DNA of 64,000 bases from Pyrrhosoma nymphula (taxonomy: Eukaryota > Arthropoda > Insecta > Odonata > Coenagrionidae): contig OY754327.1 in the NCBI GenBank assembly GCA_963573305.1, positions 138,982,855 to 139,046,854 of the forward strand, written 5' to 3'. The stretch's first letter is position 1. Each line of letters opens with the position of its first letter. A program made the translations under genes and the position numbers. Positions 42,085 to 54,561 of the stretch are shown here, one piece after another. The notes below the pieces were generated by a model. That model searched no databases. It saw only the letters and a list, made by a program, of their open reading frames with translations, and was not told where the DNA came from.

Positions 42085-43455
42085 TTCACAATAATTGCTG
42101 AGGATGGCAGTGGTAATGAGTGGTTTCAAGCAACAAATCATTAACAGTTCATGTCGCTACTTTCCCATTCCCACTGCCAATTTAATGTCTTGCGAATTAT
42201 ATATCCAAAAGTCAGTTGCAATGCTTTTTTTAAATTAAACGTTCAAGTATGATAATTCCCTTCCGTCACCGGAGGTAAAGAGGAGACAAGTTTCCTATCC
42301 ATTCCATGTATTTGCTTTTTCTAATAAACTTATGCATTAGTATTTTTCATGTATCTGATGGAATTCTGTCATTATTTAAACTAGTTTCCGTATGACGAAA
42401 ACACAGTTCAAAATTCCACTATTTATTTTAATGCTGTCAACCGATTAAAGCGTCATTTACAAGACAAACAGAAGGAAATATGTGTTTTTGTCATAATGAA
42501 TTCTATCTTTAATTTCCACCAAGTATTGCCACAACCGATTAATTTGATTAGTTTTCGTATGTTTGGCTAAATTATCTTAATATTTCTCATGAGTATGTCA
42601 TTGTTAATGCATTCTCCCAATAACTCAAACAGTATAGGCTAACTTCATTGCAATACCAAATTTTTACTATACATCAGCTAACCGAAAAAAGGTTCAATTA
42701 TCGATATATATAACATGGAAATGTTAATACCTATTTTAATCCATTAATTCACAATCAGGCCATACGTTTTAGTTAACTTCCATTCATTAATCTCAGTCTA
42801 CCCTTTTATATTCATAAATTGAATATATAGTCCATACATGTGAATGGGATGGTGAATGTCAATAAACACGAATTACTTCCTTAGCCTACACATAGGAATA
42901 TGTTACGGGATGAACTATTTGAAATCGGAAAGGTGAATGACACCTTGAATTGTGGTTTCCACAGCGTGTCCCTGTTGCTTATGTACCTGCTTAGGAATCA
43001 TTCTGCCACTAACAACGAAGATGCTATCTTGTTCACTCATTCTTTTTTGATGATATGCTACATCCGAAATTTGGAAGTTGCTCTTACCATCCCTAAATCT
43101 TTCGCAGGTACCTTAGGGATCATGCATAAACTACGTTACCAACTTAGGGGTATGGGGGTCGCCTAAAAACCTACGGCGGGTAACAAGGGGAAAGGGGAGG
43201 GGGTTATCTCAAAGTAACGTAGCTGTTACTATGCGTATGTTTACCTTTCTTACTCGTCAACATCGCGTCAACAATACTACAGTTTCAATGAGGAAGGGCA
43301 CGCGGGGTCTTTCTTATACCCCAAGCTTCTACTTTTTTTGTTCTACGAACAAAATTATCTTCTCAATTCTTGCAGAATAAAGAGCTTATCTACTCTCGCA
43401 TTGTTGCCTCCTGCGAGGCGACTGCGGGTGTGTGAGTGTGTTTGTGTGTGATCCT
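42085..43455. other. Spacer, nothing certain
   Basis: AT-rich until about 42890. A plus-strand frame at 42900-43166 has no domain I recognise. At 43118-43220 the sequence AGGGATCATGCATAAACTACG plus a GGGG-rich stretch looks like a transposon end, without a partner. Confidence 0.3.
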
Positions 43456-43626
43456 GTAGGGCTATTGCGCAGCTCACCTCATCTGTTCTGTGCGTTCCGT
43501 CTCCACCACGGCCACGTGGGTTCCGGCGCATGAAGGAAGCTGATTGGCTGTGTATTCCAAATCCTTGTGGCCGTGGTCAAGACGGAATGGATAGAACACA
43601 TGAGATGAGCTGCGTAATAGCCCTGC
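43456..43626. mobile_element. Hairpin MITE with AGGGCTATT ends
   Basis: AGGGCTATTGCGCAGCTCA (43458) and TGAGCTGCGTAATAGCCCT (ending 43624) are the ends of 58-bp inverted arms that also share GTTCTGTG..TTCCGTC and CCACGGCCAC, separated by about 50 bp. Flanking CTG triplets on both sides might be a 3-bp target duplication. A further AATAATAGCCCTGCA at 45155-45169 suggests a larger related unit. Confidence 0.6.
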
Positions 43627-45435
43627 TGGTGGGGAGACGAAAGCAGCGAGCTAGCTGTATGTGGAAGGAGTGGAGGGTTGCAGTAGCGTGTAGCGGCGGA
43701 CTGCAGTTCCCCTATTATGTAACTTTTTCTCCAGGCGAGAGCTACGACTTTTGGTAGTATTCTTGCATTTGTATCATATTCTCGCTTTTTGCGATTATGT
43801 AACTTTTCTCGCCCCACGCGAGCATCCTACTTTACGCCTACCTCTCTCACGGCCAGCTTAGGGGGTCGTAGAATGCGACTCATTCACCTTATGACAGTTT
43901 GTTGCTCCTCAACACCACTTTTCAAGCCTATGCTTCTAAATAATTTATCTTCTTTCATCTTAATGAATTTATATGTATTATAGTTGTAACTAAACATGCT
44001 GAATAATCAATGATAAAGGTTTAGCACGAGGATTAAAAATGCGATTTTGGCCAATTTCACGCGAGTAGCAATGGGGCATTTTAGATGTAGGAAGGGTAAC
44101 TTTAAAATATATCTTCATTGACATTATATAATAAATTCTACTTACAGAATCTTGGATTTCTCTTCCATTTCTTTGTTATATATATTTTTTTATTGAGAAC
44201 TACTGATTGGACGTCGAAGTTCTATTAAGCGTATAATGACACATGCAGAGAAAAATTGGTTATCTGTTACATTGAAGGGGTGTAGTGAGCGGGTGTCAAT
44301 ATGAGATATTAACTCTTGAATTGACAGATAAAGATAATTCATTGTTTCACTCACTGTATATTGTGGTAGAAAAAGATTAATGAGTCTCACTCATTATGCT
44401 TCGCACACCAGCCAGTATTGAGGCAACTACAAATCATTGTTGCTCTCTTAATATTTCTCAGACACGGGATTTATGCATGCAATTACATGAAGAAAAATAG
44501 GATTATCAGTTAAACCAACATGCAATGTTAATGCATAGGGTGCTTTATTTTGGTAGCAAATTTGCTAAGGTGCTTTTTAAGAAACTTAGAGCATAAACTT
44601 ACCGTAAGCCATATTTTCGATTTCTATAATTAAAAATGGAGCTTAAAATTGTTTTTCTTTTTGGATATCTCAGCTTCGTTTTGAAATTTTGTGCAAAGTA
44701 ATTAATATATTATGCTGGTTTTTTTAACTAGCGCACGATAAATTGAATGACCGCCCGAATAATCTATCTGGGAGAAGTTTCTTTGGGGCAAGTTACAACA
44801 TCAATTCGCAGTAATGAAATTAAATTTGTTACAAGTCAATGCATTTTGAAATTCATTATTTTTTTGTCATAAATTCTGCACAATAATATACTTCATTTCA
44901 TATCATATTCTAACAGCCATATAACTTCAGTTTAAAGTTGACAGCTGCCTGCTTCATCACGTGATAACTGTCTATGTTCTCATTGGCTTGGGGAATATTT
45001 AGCGGACTGTTCCGAAACTTTTCATACTTATAGTTTTCATGCGAGAATCTCGTTTTCTCGTCCGAGAAAACCTTCTGACCCCCCAGTTACATAATCGTGC
45101 GAGGCGAGAAGGACTGGGGAGAACTATGTGGGCAGCAATTCTAACCTCGAGTTAAATAATAGCCCTGCAGCGCGCATTTAGGGAAACTCGATATGGGTGC
45201 GACATTTCTTTTGCAGGCGATAGTACAGCAGCGAGCGCAGTATCTCAGACCTCGAGGGGACGGTAGTAGGAAAGGGCAAATCGCAAGCTATAATTAGTTA
45301 TTTGATGGTGAATAATCTAAACTGAAAGCGTTATCTACTTATTTTTCACGTAGCTGGATTTTTTTGCGGTACGGTCTGTTTTCAGTGTTACAATGTTTTA
45401 TTCTATTCTATTTGCATTGAAAAACTTAATTAACT
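43627..45435. other. Spacer with repeats related to the 43456 hairpin
   Basis: ATTATGTAACT followed by TTCTC(G/C) occurs at 43713 and 43793 and, inverted, at 45084 with CGAGGCGAGAA. With AATAATAGCCCTGCA at 45155 these could be the ends of a non-autonomous element of about 1.7 kb sharing termini with the hairpin. No coding sequence is recognised. Confidence 0.3.
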
Positions 45436-47498
45436 GAAATGCGTTTCACAGGGAACGTCGGTCACCAGTGCTGCGTTAGATATTCGTTGCGCTGACATCC
45501 AGTCGTTGATGGCTACAAATGATTCAGCTCCTCCCACAACTGAATTTTCGCTCCCTTCCAGCACGGCAGCGTGCTCGACCTCCGCATCCACCTCTCAAGC
45601 TGCATCCACCTCGGGCCTTGGTTTCTTACCTGACAGTGATGTTAAGGCGGACTAGCTACTATGGGTTATACATGTGATCAGTACAAAAGAAAGCTTTAGA
45701 GCTCAATAAGGGGTGTGCAATGTATTTGCCAAAATGTTTAAGGACAGCCGCATCACCCAAAGTATGCAACTCAGCCATACAAAGATGGCGTATCTGGAGT
45801 CATTTGGCTTCGCTCCATATTTTCACCACAAGCTTGGAGATGACGTGCTGTTCTCAAAGTATTTAGTGGCATGCTTTGATGAATCAATGAATAGAATTTC
45901 CAAGCTGCAACAAATGGATATTGCAGTAAGATTTTGGAATAATGAGGTGTCCACAAGATACTGGAACTCATTGTTTCTCAGACATACACCCGCAACGGAC
46001 CAGTTGCAGGGGTTCAAAGAGAGCCTTGGAGAGGGAATTGTGATAAAGAAGCTGTTGCAGATATCTATGGATGGCCCCAACGTCAATTGGGCTTTCATCA
46101 GGCTTTTGAAGGAAGAAATGAAAAAGTTTGATGAAGACCCGGATATAATTGACGCGTGATCATTGCGGCCTTCACGTTCTTCATGGAGCATTCCAGCTGG
46201 CTTTCAGGAAAACTGGCTGGGACATAGACAAATTTTTTAAGGCAATACACAATGTATTCAAGGAGTCTCCTGCCTGGAGAGCTGTCTTTTATTTTCAACA
46301 AAATGTGACACTTTTCCTTTAAAATGCCGCAACATGTGAAAGGGCTCTTAAGATACTCCCTCATTTTAAGAAATATTTCAAGGAAAAGAAAGTGGTGTTG
46401 CCAGACACTTACTCTGTTAAGAAATCAGTTGAGATCCTTGAAGGTGCCCTCCTTCCTAAATTACTTTTTTTATGACTATTGCCGTCTCATTTGAGCCATT
46501 CCTGAGAGAATTTCAGACCTCTAAGCCAATGTTTCCTTCTCTGCATGTTGCTGTAGATGATCTCACCTGGGAACTGATGGGGAGGTTCATCAAACCATCT
46601 GTACTTGAATGTGCGAAGTCTACATACAAGCTCACCTGCATCAATGTAGATACTGCCGATAATTGTGTGAAACTTCAACATGTCAACATTGGAGATGCAA
46701 CGCGACACGTGCTAAGTGAAGCTCGCGTCAAAGACATTGATGCAGAGAAATACCGTTCATAGGCCAAGAACTGCTTGGCGAAGACTGTTAAAAAAATCAT
46801 TGAGAGAAGCCCATTGAAGTATAAGATCTTCAAAGCAGCTACATCCCTGGATCCCAGCAAAATTACCACGAGACCAGAGCAGTGTAAGACTGATTTCGAC
46901 ACTTGCATGGGGATACTTATGGCGAATCGCCATCTATCCCCCATTACAATCAGATCGATCAGATCGCACCAGTGTCCAATACAAGTCGTTTGTCTCTCAG
47001 GCTAGCAAAACTCAGCTCGCTAAGTTCAGTCGTAGCAAATCGAGGCTTGACCACTTCTTTGCTGGACATCTTAAGGGCAAGGAAGAATTCAAAGATTTGT
47101 GGGAAGCTGTGAAAATCCTTCTTTTGTTTTCCCACGGAAATGCCTTTGTTGAAGCTGGGTTTTCGATTAATAAGAAAATGCTTGTAGAAAACTTGCACAA
47201 TAAGATCCTGATAGTTCTCAGAAGAGCATGGGATGGTGTACAAGATGCAGGGGGTGAGCATGCTATTGTTGTTGACCAAGAAATGGTCCGCTACGCTCGC
47301 GGTGCTAGCTCAAAATATAAGGAAGCACTGGAAATTATGAGAAAAAAGGAGAGTGAATTAGAAAAGCTAAGCAGGTATGAGCGAGAGGAGAATAAAAGGA
47401 AGAAGGAAAAATTGGAAGACTTTGAGAAGCAAAAGAAAGAGCTCGAAGTGAAACAGCGTGAGTTAGAATCAAAGATTAAGAAACTTGAGAAGAAGTGA
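45436..47498 (+). pseudogene. hAT-like transposase-derived gene, decayed
   Basis: Plus strand. A Ser/Thr-rich N-terminal part (SAALDIRCADIQSLM, about 45466) and two stops (45653, 45707) precede a clean stretch (45713-46159: CNVFAKMFKDSRITQSMQL, FHHKLGDDVLFSKYLVACFD, SMDGPNVNWAFIRLLKEEM). After that the frame changes repeatedly (LHVLHGAFQ near 46170, VLPDTYSVKKSVE near 46395, IERSPLKYKIFKA near 46800). The end is open (47097-47498): EAVKILLLFSHGNAFVEAGF, INKKMLVENLHNK, then a highly charged coiled coil of about 60 residues. The C-terminal block resembles the hAT dimerisation region, and a hAT-like terminal repeat follows at 47862. Confidence 0.6.
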
Positions 47499-47861
47499 GA
47501 TTCTTAAAATGGTTACCTACCTACCTCGTGCGAGTAGGAAACCATAGGGCTAATGTCAAACAGCTTTGATTTGATTGATTTAGAAACCAGAGATGGTAAT
47601 TATGAGTTTCTTAATGGTTACCAGTACTTGTTCGGTTTTTAATTATAAGATGTTTTAACCATGATTATAATTTTTTAAATTTCTGTTTTGCTTTTATTAT
47701 TCTTCCAAAAATGCCTTTCCTTCCTAAAATGATAACCGAAATGTTGATTTCATACATAAAAATATCACAATTTACTATTAACATTGTTAAAAATGGGCTT
47801 TAAAAAGACAGGGAAAGTCAGTCGAAGACAGGGAAAAAACAGGGAAAAGAGGAAAAGAGAA
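47499..47861. other. 3' part of the hAT-like element
   Basis: Non-coding AT-rich DNA between the stop and the terminal repeat, ending with several AGACAGGGAAAG and ACAGGGAAAA blocks (47800-47855), probable subterminal repeats. Confidence 0.4.
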
Positions 47862-47876
47862 CTGGTGGGCACCCTG
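47862..47876. repeat. Right terminal repeat of the hAT-like element
   Basis: TGGTGGGCACCCTG, reverse complement CAGGGTGCCCACCA, ends the element after the GGGAAA-rich subterminal region. A matching left end was not found near 45400, so the unit may be truncated on the left. Confidence 0.5.
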
Positions 47877-48489
47877 ATAAAATCGATGGTTTAATCGTAA
47901 AATATTATGATTCAGGGACTTAGTAGACTTCCCCATTGGTGCATATAATTGATAATTCTCTCCCATTAATCTCAACCCTCGTCGTTTTATTGTTTGCGTA
48001 AATGTTTTTGATGGAGCAGGAATACATTTTGTGATCACTGCCTGTTGAAATCATGGCCCTCAGGTTCGAAACCGACAGGACCACTGTACAATGCCAACCC
48101 CAGCTGATTTATAATTCGTGTATTGTCCAACAAATACAATTTTGTTCTAATTGAATTCTTCCACAAAATTTTGGTTGGAAAATGACCTTCCTGATTGCTT
48201 CTAACTATGGCGAAATGATTTTTGAATGTTGCTTGCGAAATTACCGAGAAAAGATACAAGAATTGTTTCAGTGAGTTTGTTGGATAGGTTTGAAAAAGAT
48301 GGACGATGTGAATTGCAGTAGTGTCGGAAAGATGACTAGCCTCGCGGCGCACAATCATGCATCCCCTTCTTCCTCCCTCCTTTAATTAATTTTGGAATAG
48401 CACTGGACATCTAGGCACCACGATATCAGAGCTGCGCTATGATATCGGAGCGGATGCTTCCGAATCGGTGTAGCAGTGTTACATCAGTG
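47877..48489. other. Spacer, nothing recognised
   Basis: A GGTTCGAAACCGACAGG block near 48063 resembles a B box, but no A box is found. Minus-strand frames of about 80-107 residues have no domain. Confidence 0.35.
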
Positions 48490-49262
48490 TTTTTAGGCAA
48501 GTGCCTCAAACGATCTACTATCAGCATTTGAAGCAGGTGCATCCCAGTCCAAAGTAAAGCTGAAAGGGCAAGTTTTTCAGGTCTCCTTGGACGGCCCTAA
48601 AATAAAAAAAAGCATTCTTAAAGGATCTAAAAAGTCAGCTTAAAGTCAAGGGTGACCCAGGGGATCCTGTACTTCTGGACTTTGAGACATGCAGCTTACA
48701 TACCATTCATGGTGCCTTCAAGAAAGGTTGTATTTGCCCTGGCTGGAACGAGAGATATCCAATATCTGAGAGCTGTATGTAATCTATCAAAAAATGTTCC
48801 TTCTCGGCGAGCTGATTTTACCAACATTACGGGTACCTCCGTTTTCCTGCGGAAGTTGTGTGTCTTGCGGTGGGTCGAAAATAAAATGGTGGCAGCCAGG
48901 GCACAACAAATTTATAACAGCTGTTGAAGCATAGGTGGAGGAAGTGGAAAGGATAAAGAAGGAACTGAGGGAAGTAAAACCACGTCTTACAATTGGAATT
49001 CCTGATAGAAACAGCAACCAGGTAGTGCGTGAGTGTTTGAGGTACAAGATGCTGAGAGCTCGTCTCTCCTTCTTTGAGACGATGGCTGCTAGAGTTTCTA
49101 ATGAAATTTCAGTCAATTTCCTTTTACATTAGTAGTTCCTTTTTTATACTTCCCTCCAATCTCTTGTCATAGATTTGATGAGTAAATTTGTGTTACCTCA
49201 AGTCATGAAGAGTCAGACCATCTTCCAAATAGATCTGACTGCCGATGGTAATCTGCATAATA
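48490..49262 (+). pseudogene. Second hAT-like transposase remnant, heavily decayed
   Basis: A related but diverged copy of the gene at 45436-47498. Pieces in different plus-strand frames follow the same order: SQSKVKLKGQVFQVSLDGPK (about 48540), LLDFETCSLHTIHGAFKKG (about 48670), RWVENKMVAARAQQIYNSC (about 48865), and KFVLPQVMKSQTIFQIDLTA (about 49183). The SLDGPxV..(40 residues)..LHxxHGAFxxG pattern is shared by both copies. Frames break every 100-150 bases. No terminal repeats were identified. Confidence 0.5.
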
Positions 49263-49295
49263 TATAGTCATTGAATAACTTGTTGCAGGAAAATC

Positions 49296-50189
49296 GGTCC
49301 GTTTCACATGGACGCAGACGACCCGCACTACGAGTGCGGACTACTAAAAATTAAATTACTAGGCTAAAGCGGTTTAATTTTAAAAGAATATTTGTAATGC
49401 GGAGATGTCGTTCTCTTCATAAAAAACACCAATCAAATATTTTGGCCGTGACGAGATTAAGAAGACGACCGTTTCACCGTTCTCCTAGTTTTTCGCTATT
49501 CTCCTTCACTCTTTTGACCCTAGAAGCTAAACTTTTACATTTAAACACAATTGTCAATGAATGCCTTTTGTATTCAAATGAACAAAAAGCAAAATAATTT
49601 ATTACATGACTCTATGGAGATCCGGCAGGATTTCATATAAATGCTTAAATTCAGGGTTCTACCTTTTTTGTGCTGATAGTAATTTCCATTGGCAGTAATG
49701 GAAGCTTTCACATGAATGCGGTGGAGCCATCCGCGTGGCCCCTCTGCGCTGCAGTCCATCTGCACACGTACGGGCCTCAGAGACAGGTTGGTGCATACAC
49801 ATGAATGCAGATGGCTTATGCGGACAAAGCAGGTTGTAATTTGTTGTGAGAGCTCAGTAAAAGGCCAATTCGAGTTGCGCTATGGATGGTGAAATAGATA
49901 CTGTCTATCTCTCTGTCCAAGATCTCTGTGCCACTATAGGGTGCACCCAAAACCGCCTATGGCGGACATTTTTCTTCAGTTCTTTCATAGCATGGTATAT
50001 ACCAATTCCTTTGATTACACTACCTATTAGGTTGCATAACGTCCTTCCAGCTTGACAACCTCAACACAACTGGGATTGCATCCTACGTAGACACGCGGAC
50101 ATATGTAGTCCGTGCTAATGTGAAAGGATGAGGCGCTCCGCACGCATACCGCGGAGCGCGTATAGTCCGCGTCCTTGTGAAACAGTACC
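49296..50189. mobile_element. Candidate non-autonomous DNA transposon, about 0.9 kb
   Basis: GGTCCGTTTCACATGGACGC (49296) and the reverse complement of the right end GGTACTGTTTCACAAGGACG (from 50189) are inverted repeats with four mismatches. Blocks such as CGCGGAC, TGCGGAC and TCACATGAATGC recur inside (49700-49830, 50090-50170). No transposase is encoded, and the target duplication is not clear. Confidence 0.5.
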
Positions 50190-52369
50190 TAATGTAGAAA
50201 TTTTGTAGACTTAAGCACGGCTGCTGGCTGGGAACGCTCGGTGCTAGCATTTGGGGGAGGGGGGGAAGGAAATGATAGGAGGAGAGGGGGTGCTACTAAT
50301 TAGTGGACGGATCGTCGTATATTCGGTGCTCCACTGTACTTCAATGCAAAAAAAAAATATTTCGATGATTTCGACCCACCCCCAGTTCAAGTTTCGTTGT
50401 TTCCAATTGTGTTTAGTAATGCATGCTTCTTTCACTGCCTTTCTTGACCGATTGCGATTGGCAACAGCTGTAATCAATACTAAAAGATTTTGTTGCATCT
50501 ACTTACTACCTACCTTCCCTTGGCACCTTTTCTTGCTCATTCTATAATATTAACACAACTTGAACCATTTCCTTCATTTGGTTTTATCAGAAATTTAGTA
50601 CCATCAAAATTTTATTAAATATGTTATGTAACATGCTTAAAGTATATCCATTCACAAAACGTGTATCAAAAAGTAATAAAACACCTAGAAATCTGTAAAA
50701 AAATTTTAAATTATAATAACACCGCTAAGATATTCTATGACTCGCATAGTTTTAAAACGAGGTTTAGCAAAAAATAAAACCACTTTCACGGATCTCTAGT
50801 GATACGTCATCGAGTACAGCCGTACCAGTCTTACTCGGCCTTGGATTTCTGATAACTCTGCTAGGGTGCGGGCTCTCCACCTGTTTCTCCATCAAAAAGA
50901 TAGCTGAGGCAGTGACTCATTACCGATCATAGCTATTGTCCAGTACAACGTCCTGAAGGCTGGTGATGAATGGCTGAGGCTTGAGACACCCTGTCTAAGT
51001 AAATATTTGGTTTTTGCGAATATAGTCCTGGATGAAGTGCAATGCAATGAGGTTTAGCAATAATAGGGATCATTCTTTGCATTTGTAGCACAGTGTGGCC
51101 CCATGTGACTTTTTATAGGAATGCAAGTAGTTGTGGTTGAACTACACAGATGTAGATATCTACATATGGAATATGTGACATCACATATGTTTGTAACGTA
51201 TTATACATAAACTTGCAACCATAGAAAGAAATTTTCTTAATATATATTATTTTCCAATCGTTTGCAAGTAATTCACTGCATGTATCGTAAAATATGTAAT
51301 ATTCGTCATTTTTTCGGTAATTGTGCCTAAGTTCATTTATGAGATACATGACTATGCATCTATCAACATGCAAACCAAGATAAAAAGTCACTCATTGTCA
51401 GATAAATATACATATAATGATTAATAAAAGTTAATGCAAATACCTAATAGAGAAGGAATGGTGAAGAAAATGCCACTATTACTCTGAATACATGTAGGGG
51501 TCAAATGACTCCTAGCTGTCCTCAATATAATTTATTGTAAAAATTTTTACAAAAAAGATAATTAACTATACATAGTTGCCCCTGATTAAAATGTAGGTAA
51601 AAATGAGGAGAGTAACAAAATGTCAAAGGAATCAAATGAGAAATAATAACAAAAATATTCACTTGAATTCCAAAACAGGGTCAAATGACCCCTCCTGTCC
51701 TTCTAGTGTTAGGCTAGTATGATGTAATTTTTCATTAAGTTGCAAAGTTAGTAGGCTCCTGCCAGAAAATGTGATCATCAACCCAAAATTGTGATTTTCA
51801 GAAGAGAGTCTAAAGTGTAGCAATAAATCAATTATGGAATAGTGGACTGTGAGAAATCTCTGAGAAGTAGGCAGCAGCAGGTAGTGCAGAGAAGTGAAGA
51901 TGGAAACTGTGTGGGTTGGTACAGCAACACTCATTACACTTCAGGCATGGTAAGGTATTTACCTCAATAGCTGTAGTCCTATGAGGTGAAATACAATGGA
52001 TAATCACCATGTTTAATCGTGAGGGGAAGCAGCTCTATGACTTTTGATGTGTTATAAGGTAAAGTGCCCAAATGCCATCTCCGTAAGCCAAATCGTCAAT
52101 TCTGAAAATTTATTTAAAGCTAAAATTAATAAAACAACTGATTGAAGCAACTCAACACCATACCTAATATTGCTGCTGTGATTCTTCTAAAAAAAATATT
52201 TTTAACAAAAAAATAATGCAAATTTTCATTTTTCAAAAAATGTCCGAATTCCATCCCAACTTTCCAGTTATTATCTACTCATTTATATTTTGGGAAATTT
52301 TATGAAAACTGTTAAAATCTCTTAAAATAAATTCATTGAGATAAAGACATGTTTACACTTACATTATCT
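50190..52369. other. AT-rich spacer
   Basis: No gene recognised. GGGGTCAAATGACTCC (51495) and GGGTCAAATGACCCC (51676, nearly palindromic) recur about 180 bp apart and may mark a small element. The ORFs around 50251-50547 and 51113-51391 have no domains. Confidence 0.35.
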
Positions 52370-53707
52370 ACTCATCCAGACAAAAATCACAAACAAATAA
52401 TTTGACTTTTCTGGAAGATGAGCACATCTTGTGGCACCACTGGAAGCATTTTGAACGCAACCCATATCTCTCCTTGCTTGTCGTGGGGAAAATGTTTTCC
52501 ACAAATAAGGTATGATGAACCTTCATCGCTTGAACTATCCTCATCATCGGTTGACACCAGAGGAACTTGTTTTTCATCCTCTAAGTTGCTTGAACTTGAG
52601 TCATAATATTTCTTTGTTTCCTTTTATGGAGGTTTAGTCATTCGAAGTGGATCTTTATCTTCATTAATGAGATGTTTTTGGCCTTTGATTGGGATCATTT
52701 CATCTGATTCTCCTCTGCCATTTGTTTTTTTTTTCATAGAGGCTTTTAGAGTTGTCTTATGTGGAGTTCCTGTTACCAAGAAGGAGGTCCCAGCTCTAGA
52801 AGATGTGGAAGGCTGGCTAACTGGAACTTCCCTGATGTCTCTTGGACTGACCACTTTAGATGCAGCTAGAGCATTCTGGTTACCTTCATTTCCTCAATTA
52901 CCAGGCACCTCTGGCTCTCCAAGTTGTCTAGCTATGAAGTCGTTGGGATCAAAAGGATGAATTCCAGTTTTCCTGAATCCATTGATGGCAGTTTCCAGAG
53001 TAGAAGCACGAAAGTACTCTTCACAGAACAAACTGGATACTTGTAGTTTCCTCACAACTATAGCCTATGCATATCGAGTTCTCAGAAGATACATAAATGC
53101 TACATCTAAAGGCTATTGCTTATCTGTTGAGTGAGGAGGAAGGCAAAGTATAGATGCTCCTGCCTCTCTGGCCTGGTCAATAAGCTTAAAATGTCTAGTT
53201 TGGGAATAGTGGCCATCAAGAATCAGCACTAGTGGCTTCTCTTTTGAGGGTTTGACAGTGGAAATGAAATGTTCAAACCACTTGAGAAACAATGGACCGG
53301 TGACCCAACCTGAATCCGAGAATCCCCCTATCAACCATGGAGAAGCTCCATCAAGCAGCTCTTCCTGCCACCTTTTCTGTGGAGATAATAGTTGAGGGGG
53401 AATATACTGGCCTGCAGCTGACATACACATTATCACTGTGGTTGAAGCCCCACGTTCAGCAGATGAAGGTTTGTGAATTTGCTATTTTTTCTTGCAGGTA
53501 ATCACTTTGGTAGCCTTGTGCTGTACCACAGTAATCCCTGTTTCATCTACATTTAATATGTTTGAGTCATTTTTTCAAGTTCAGTCATCAGGATAGAAAA
53601 ATACTTTTCAACATTTTCTTTTGTGAATCCTTTTGCTCTGGTCATTGACAGGTTCTGTGGTCTTCTAAGAGAAATTTCTGGGTGGCGTTTAAAAAAATAG
53701 TCTAACC
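52370..53707 (-). pseudogene. pogo-type (CENP-B/DDE) transposase with zinc-finger tail, decayed
   Basis: Minus strand, from the amino end: WLDYFFKRHPEISLRRP (end of the HTH region, 53700), NVDETGITVV (first Asp, about 53555, after a frame change), TVIMCMSAAGQYIPPQLL (53440), PLVLILDGHYSQ (second Asp, 53210), LCLPPHSTDKQ (53120), FRKTGIHPFDPNDF (about 52960), then a Ser/Lys-rich linker. The C-terminal motif LFVENIF..G..SKCFQWCHKMC..FVCDFCLDE (52510-52370) is a degenerate PHD-like finger. Stops or frameshifts occur near 53490, 53113, 53060 and 52625. The N-terminal HTH is cut off at about 53707, where unrelated C-rich sequence starts. Confidence 0.75.
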
Positions 53708-53949
53708 AATGGTGGCTCCAAGGGGGCAATTGCCCCCCCCCCCTTCCCCCCCCCCCCAACCCGGCATATTATATTTATTTTTTCATAGAACTAAAACTAA
53801 AAGCCAAATTCATTAATTGTTGTGAAGTACAATTGTAGGCATATGTCTTTTCCTAAATAAGAGTTAATTTTTCACTTTACCCATACATAGTTTGTTACAA
53901 TTTCCTGGGAAGAGACCCCCAGACTCCCCTTTTCCTGGGAAGTGTTCCA
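53708..53949. other. C-rich junction segment
   Basis: GGGGGCAATTGCCCCC (53724-53739, palindromic) with runs of 12-13 C up to 53758, followed by AT-rich sequence and two copies of TTTCCTGGGAAG (53909 and 53931). It replaces the missing N-terminal part of the neighbouring transposase and may be the end of another repeat. Confidence 0.4.
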
Positions 53950-54560
53950 ATACACTCGGGGGATTTTTTTTCTAAAAAAATACGCTACAACATTCACTAC
54001 ACTGCAACTACAACACACTCTATTCACCAACCCACTCGGGGGATTTCTTTCATGTAAAATAATACACTACAACTTTGACGACACTTCATTTACACCCCCC
54101 TATAATTAACAATCCACACGGAGGATTATTTTCTTTAAAAAACCACACTACATTCAGCACACTACATCTACAACACCCTCTAATCTCCAATCCGATTGGG
54201 GGATTTTTTTTCAAAAAAATAAGCTACAATCTTCTGCACACTACAACTACACCACCCTCCAATCATCAATCCGCTTGGGGGATTTTTTTTCTATAAACAT
54301 ACACTACAACATTTACCACACAACAACTACACTACCCTCCAATCACCAATCCGCTCGGGGGATTTTTTTTCTAAAAAAAAAATACGCTACAACATTCACC
54401 ACACTACAACACAACTACAAATTTGACGACACTTCATTTTACACAGCCCTACAATCAACAATCCACGCGGGGGATTTTTTCTTTAAAAACCATTCTACAT
54501 TCAGCACACTACATCTACAACACCCTCTTATCACCAACCCACTTTGGGGATTTTCTTTAT
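53950..54560. repeat. Tandem array, about eight units of roughly 80 bp (left outer arm)
   Basis: Each unit has (C/G)GGGGGATTTTTTT, an AAAA run, CTACA, CACTACA(A/T)CTACA and ends CACCAA(C/T)CC. Units vary from 75 to 110 bp; one is extended by an ACTTTGACGACACTTCATTT insert. The right arm carries only about two and a half units in inverted form, so the array has expanded on the left. Confidence 0.75.
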
Positions 54561-54561
54561 G

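Noticed and set aside
43479..43817. Minus-strand 112-residue frame
   Set aside because: It lies across the hairpin MITE and its arms are reverse complements; coding is not supported.
34505..47876. One 13.4-kb hAT element with CAGGGTG ends
   Set aside because: The flanking octamers do not match and the ends differ; treated as a solo end and a separate element.
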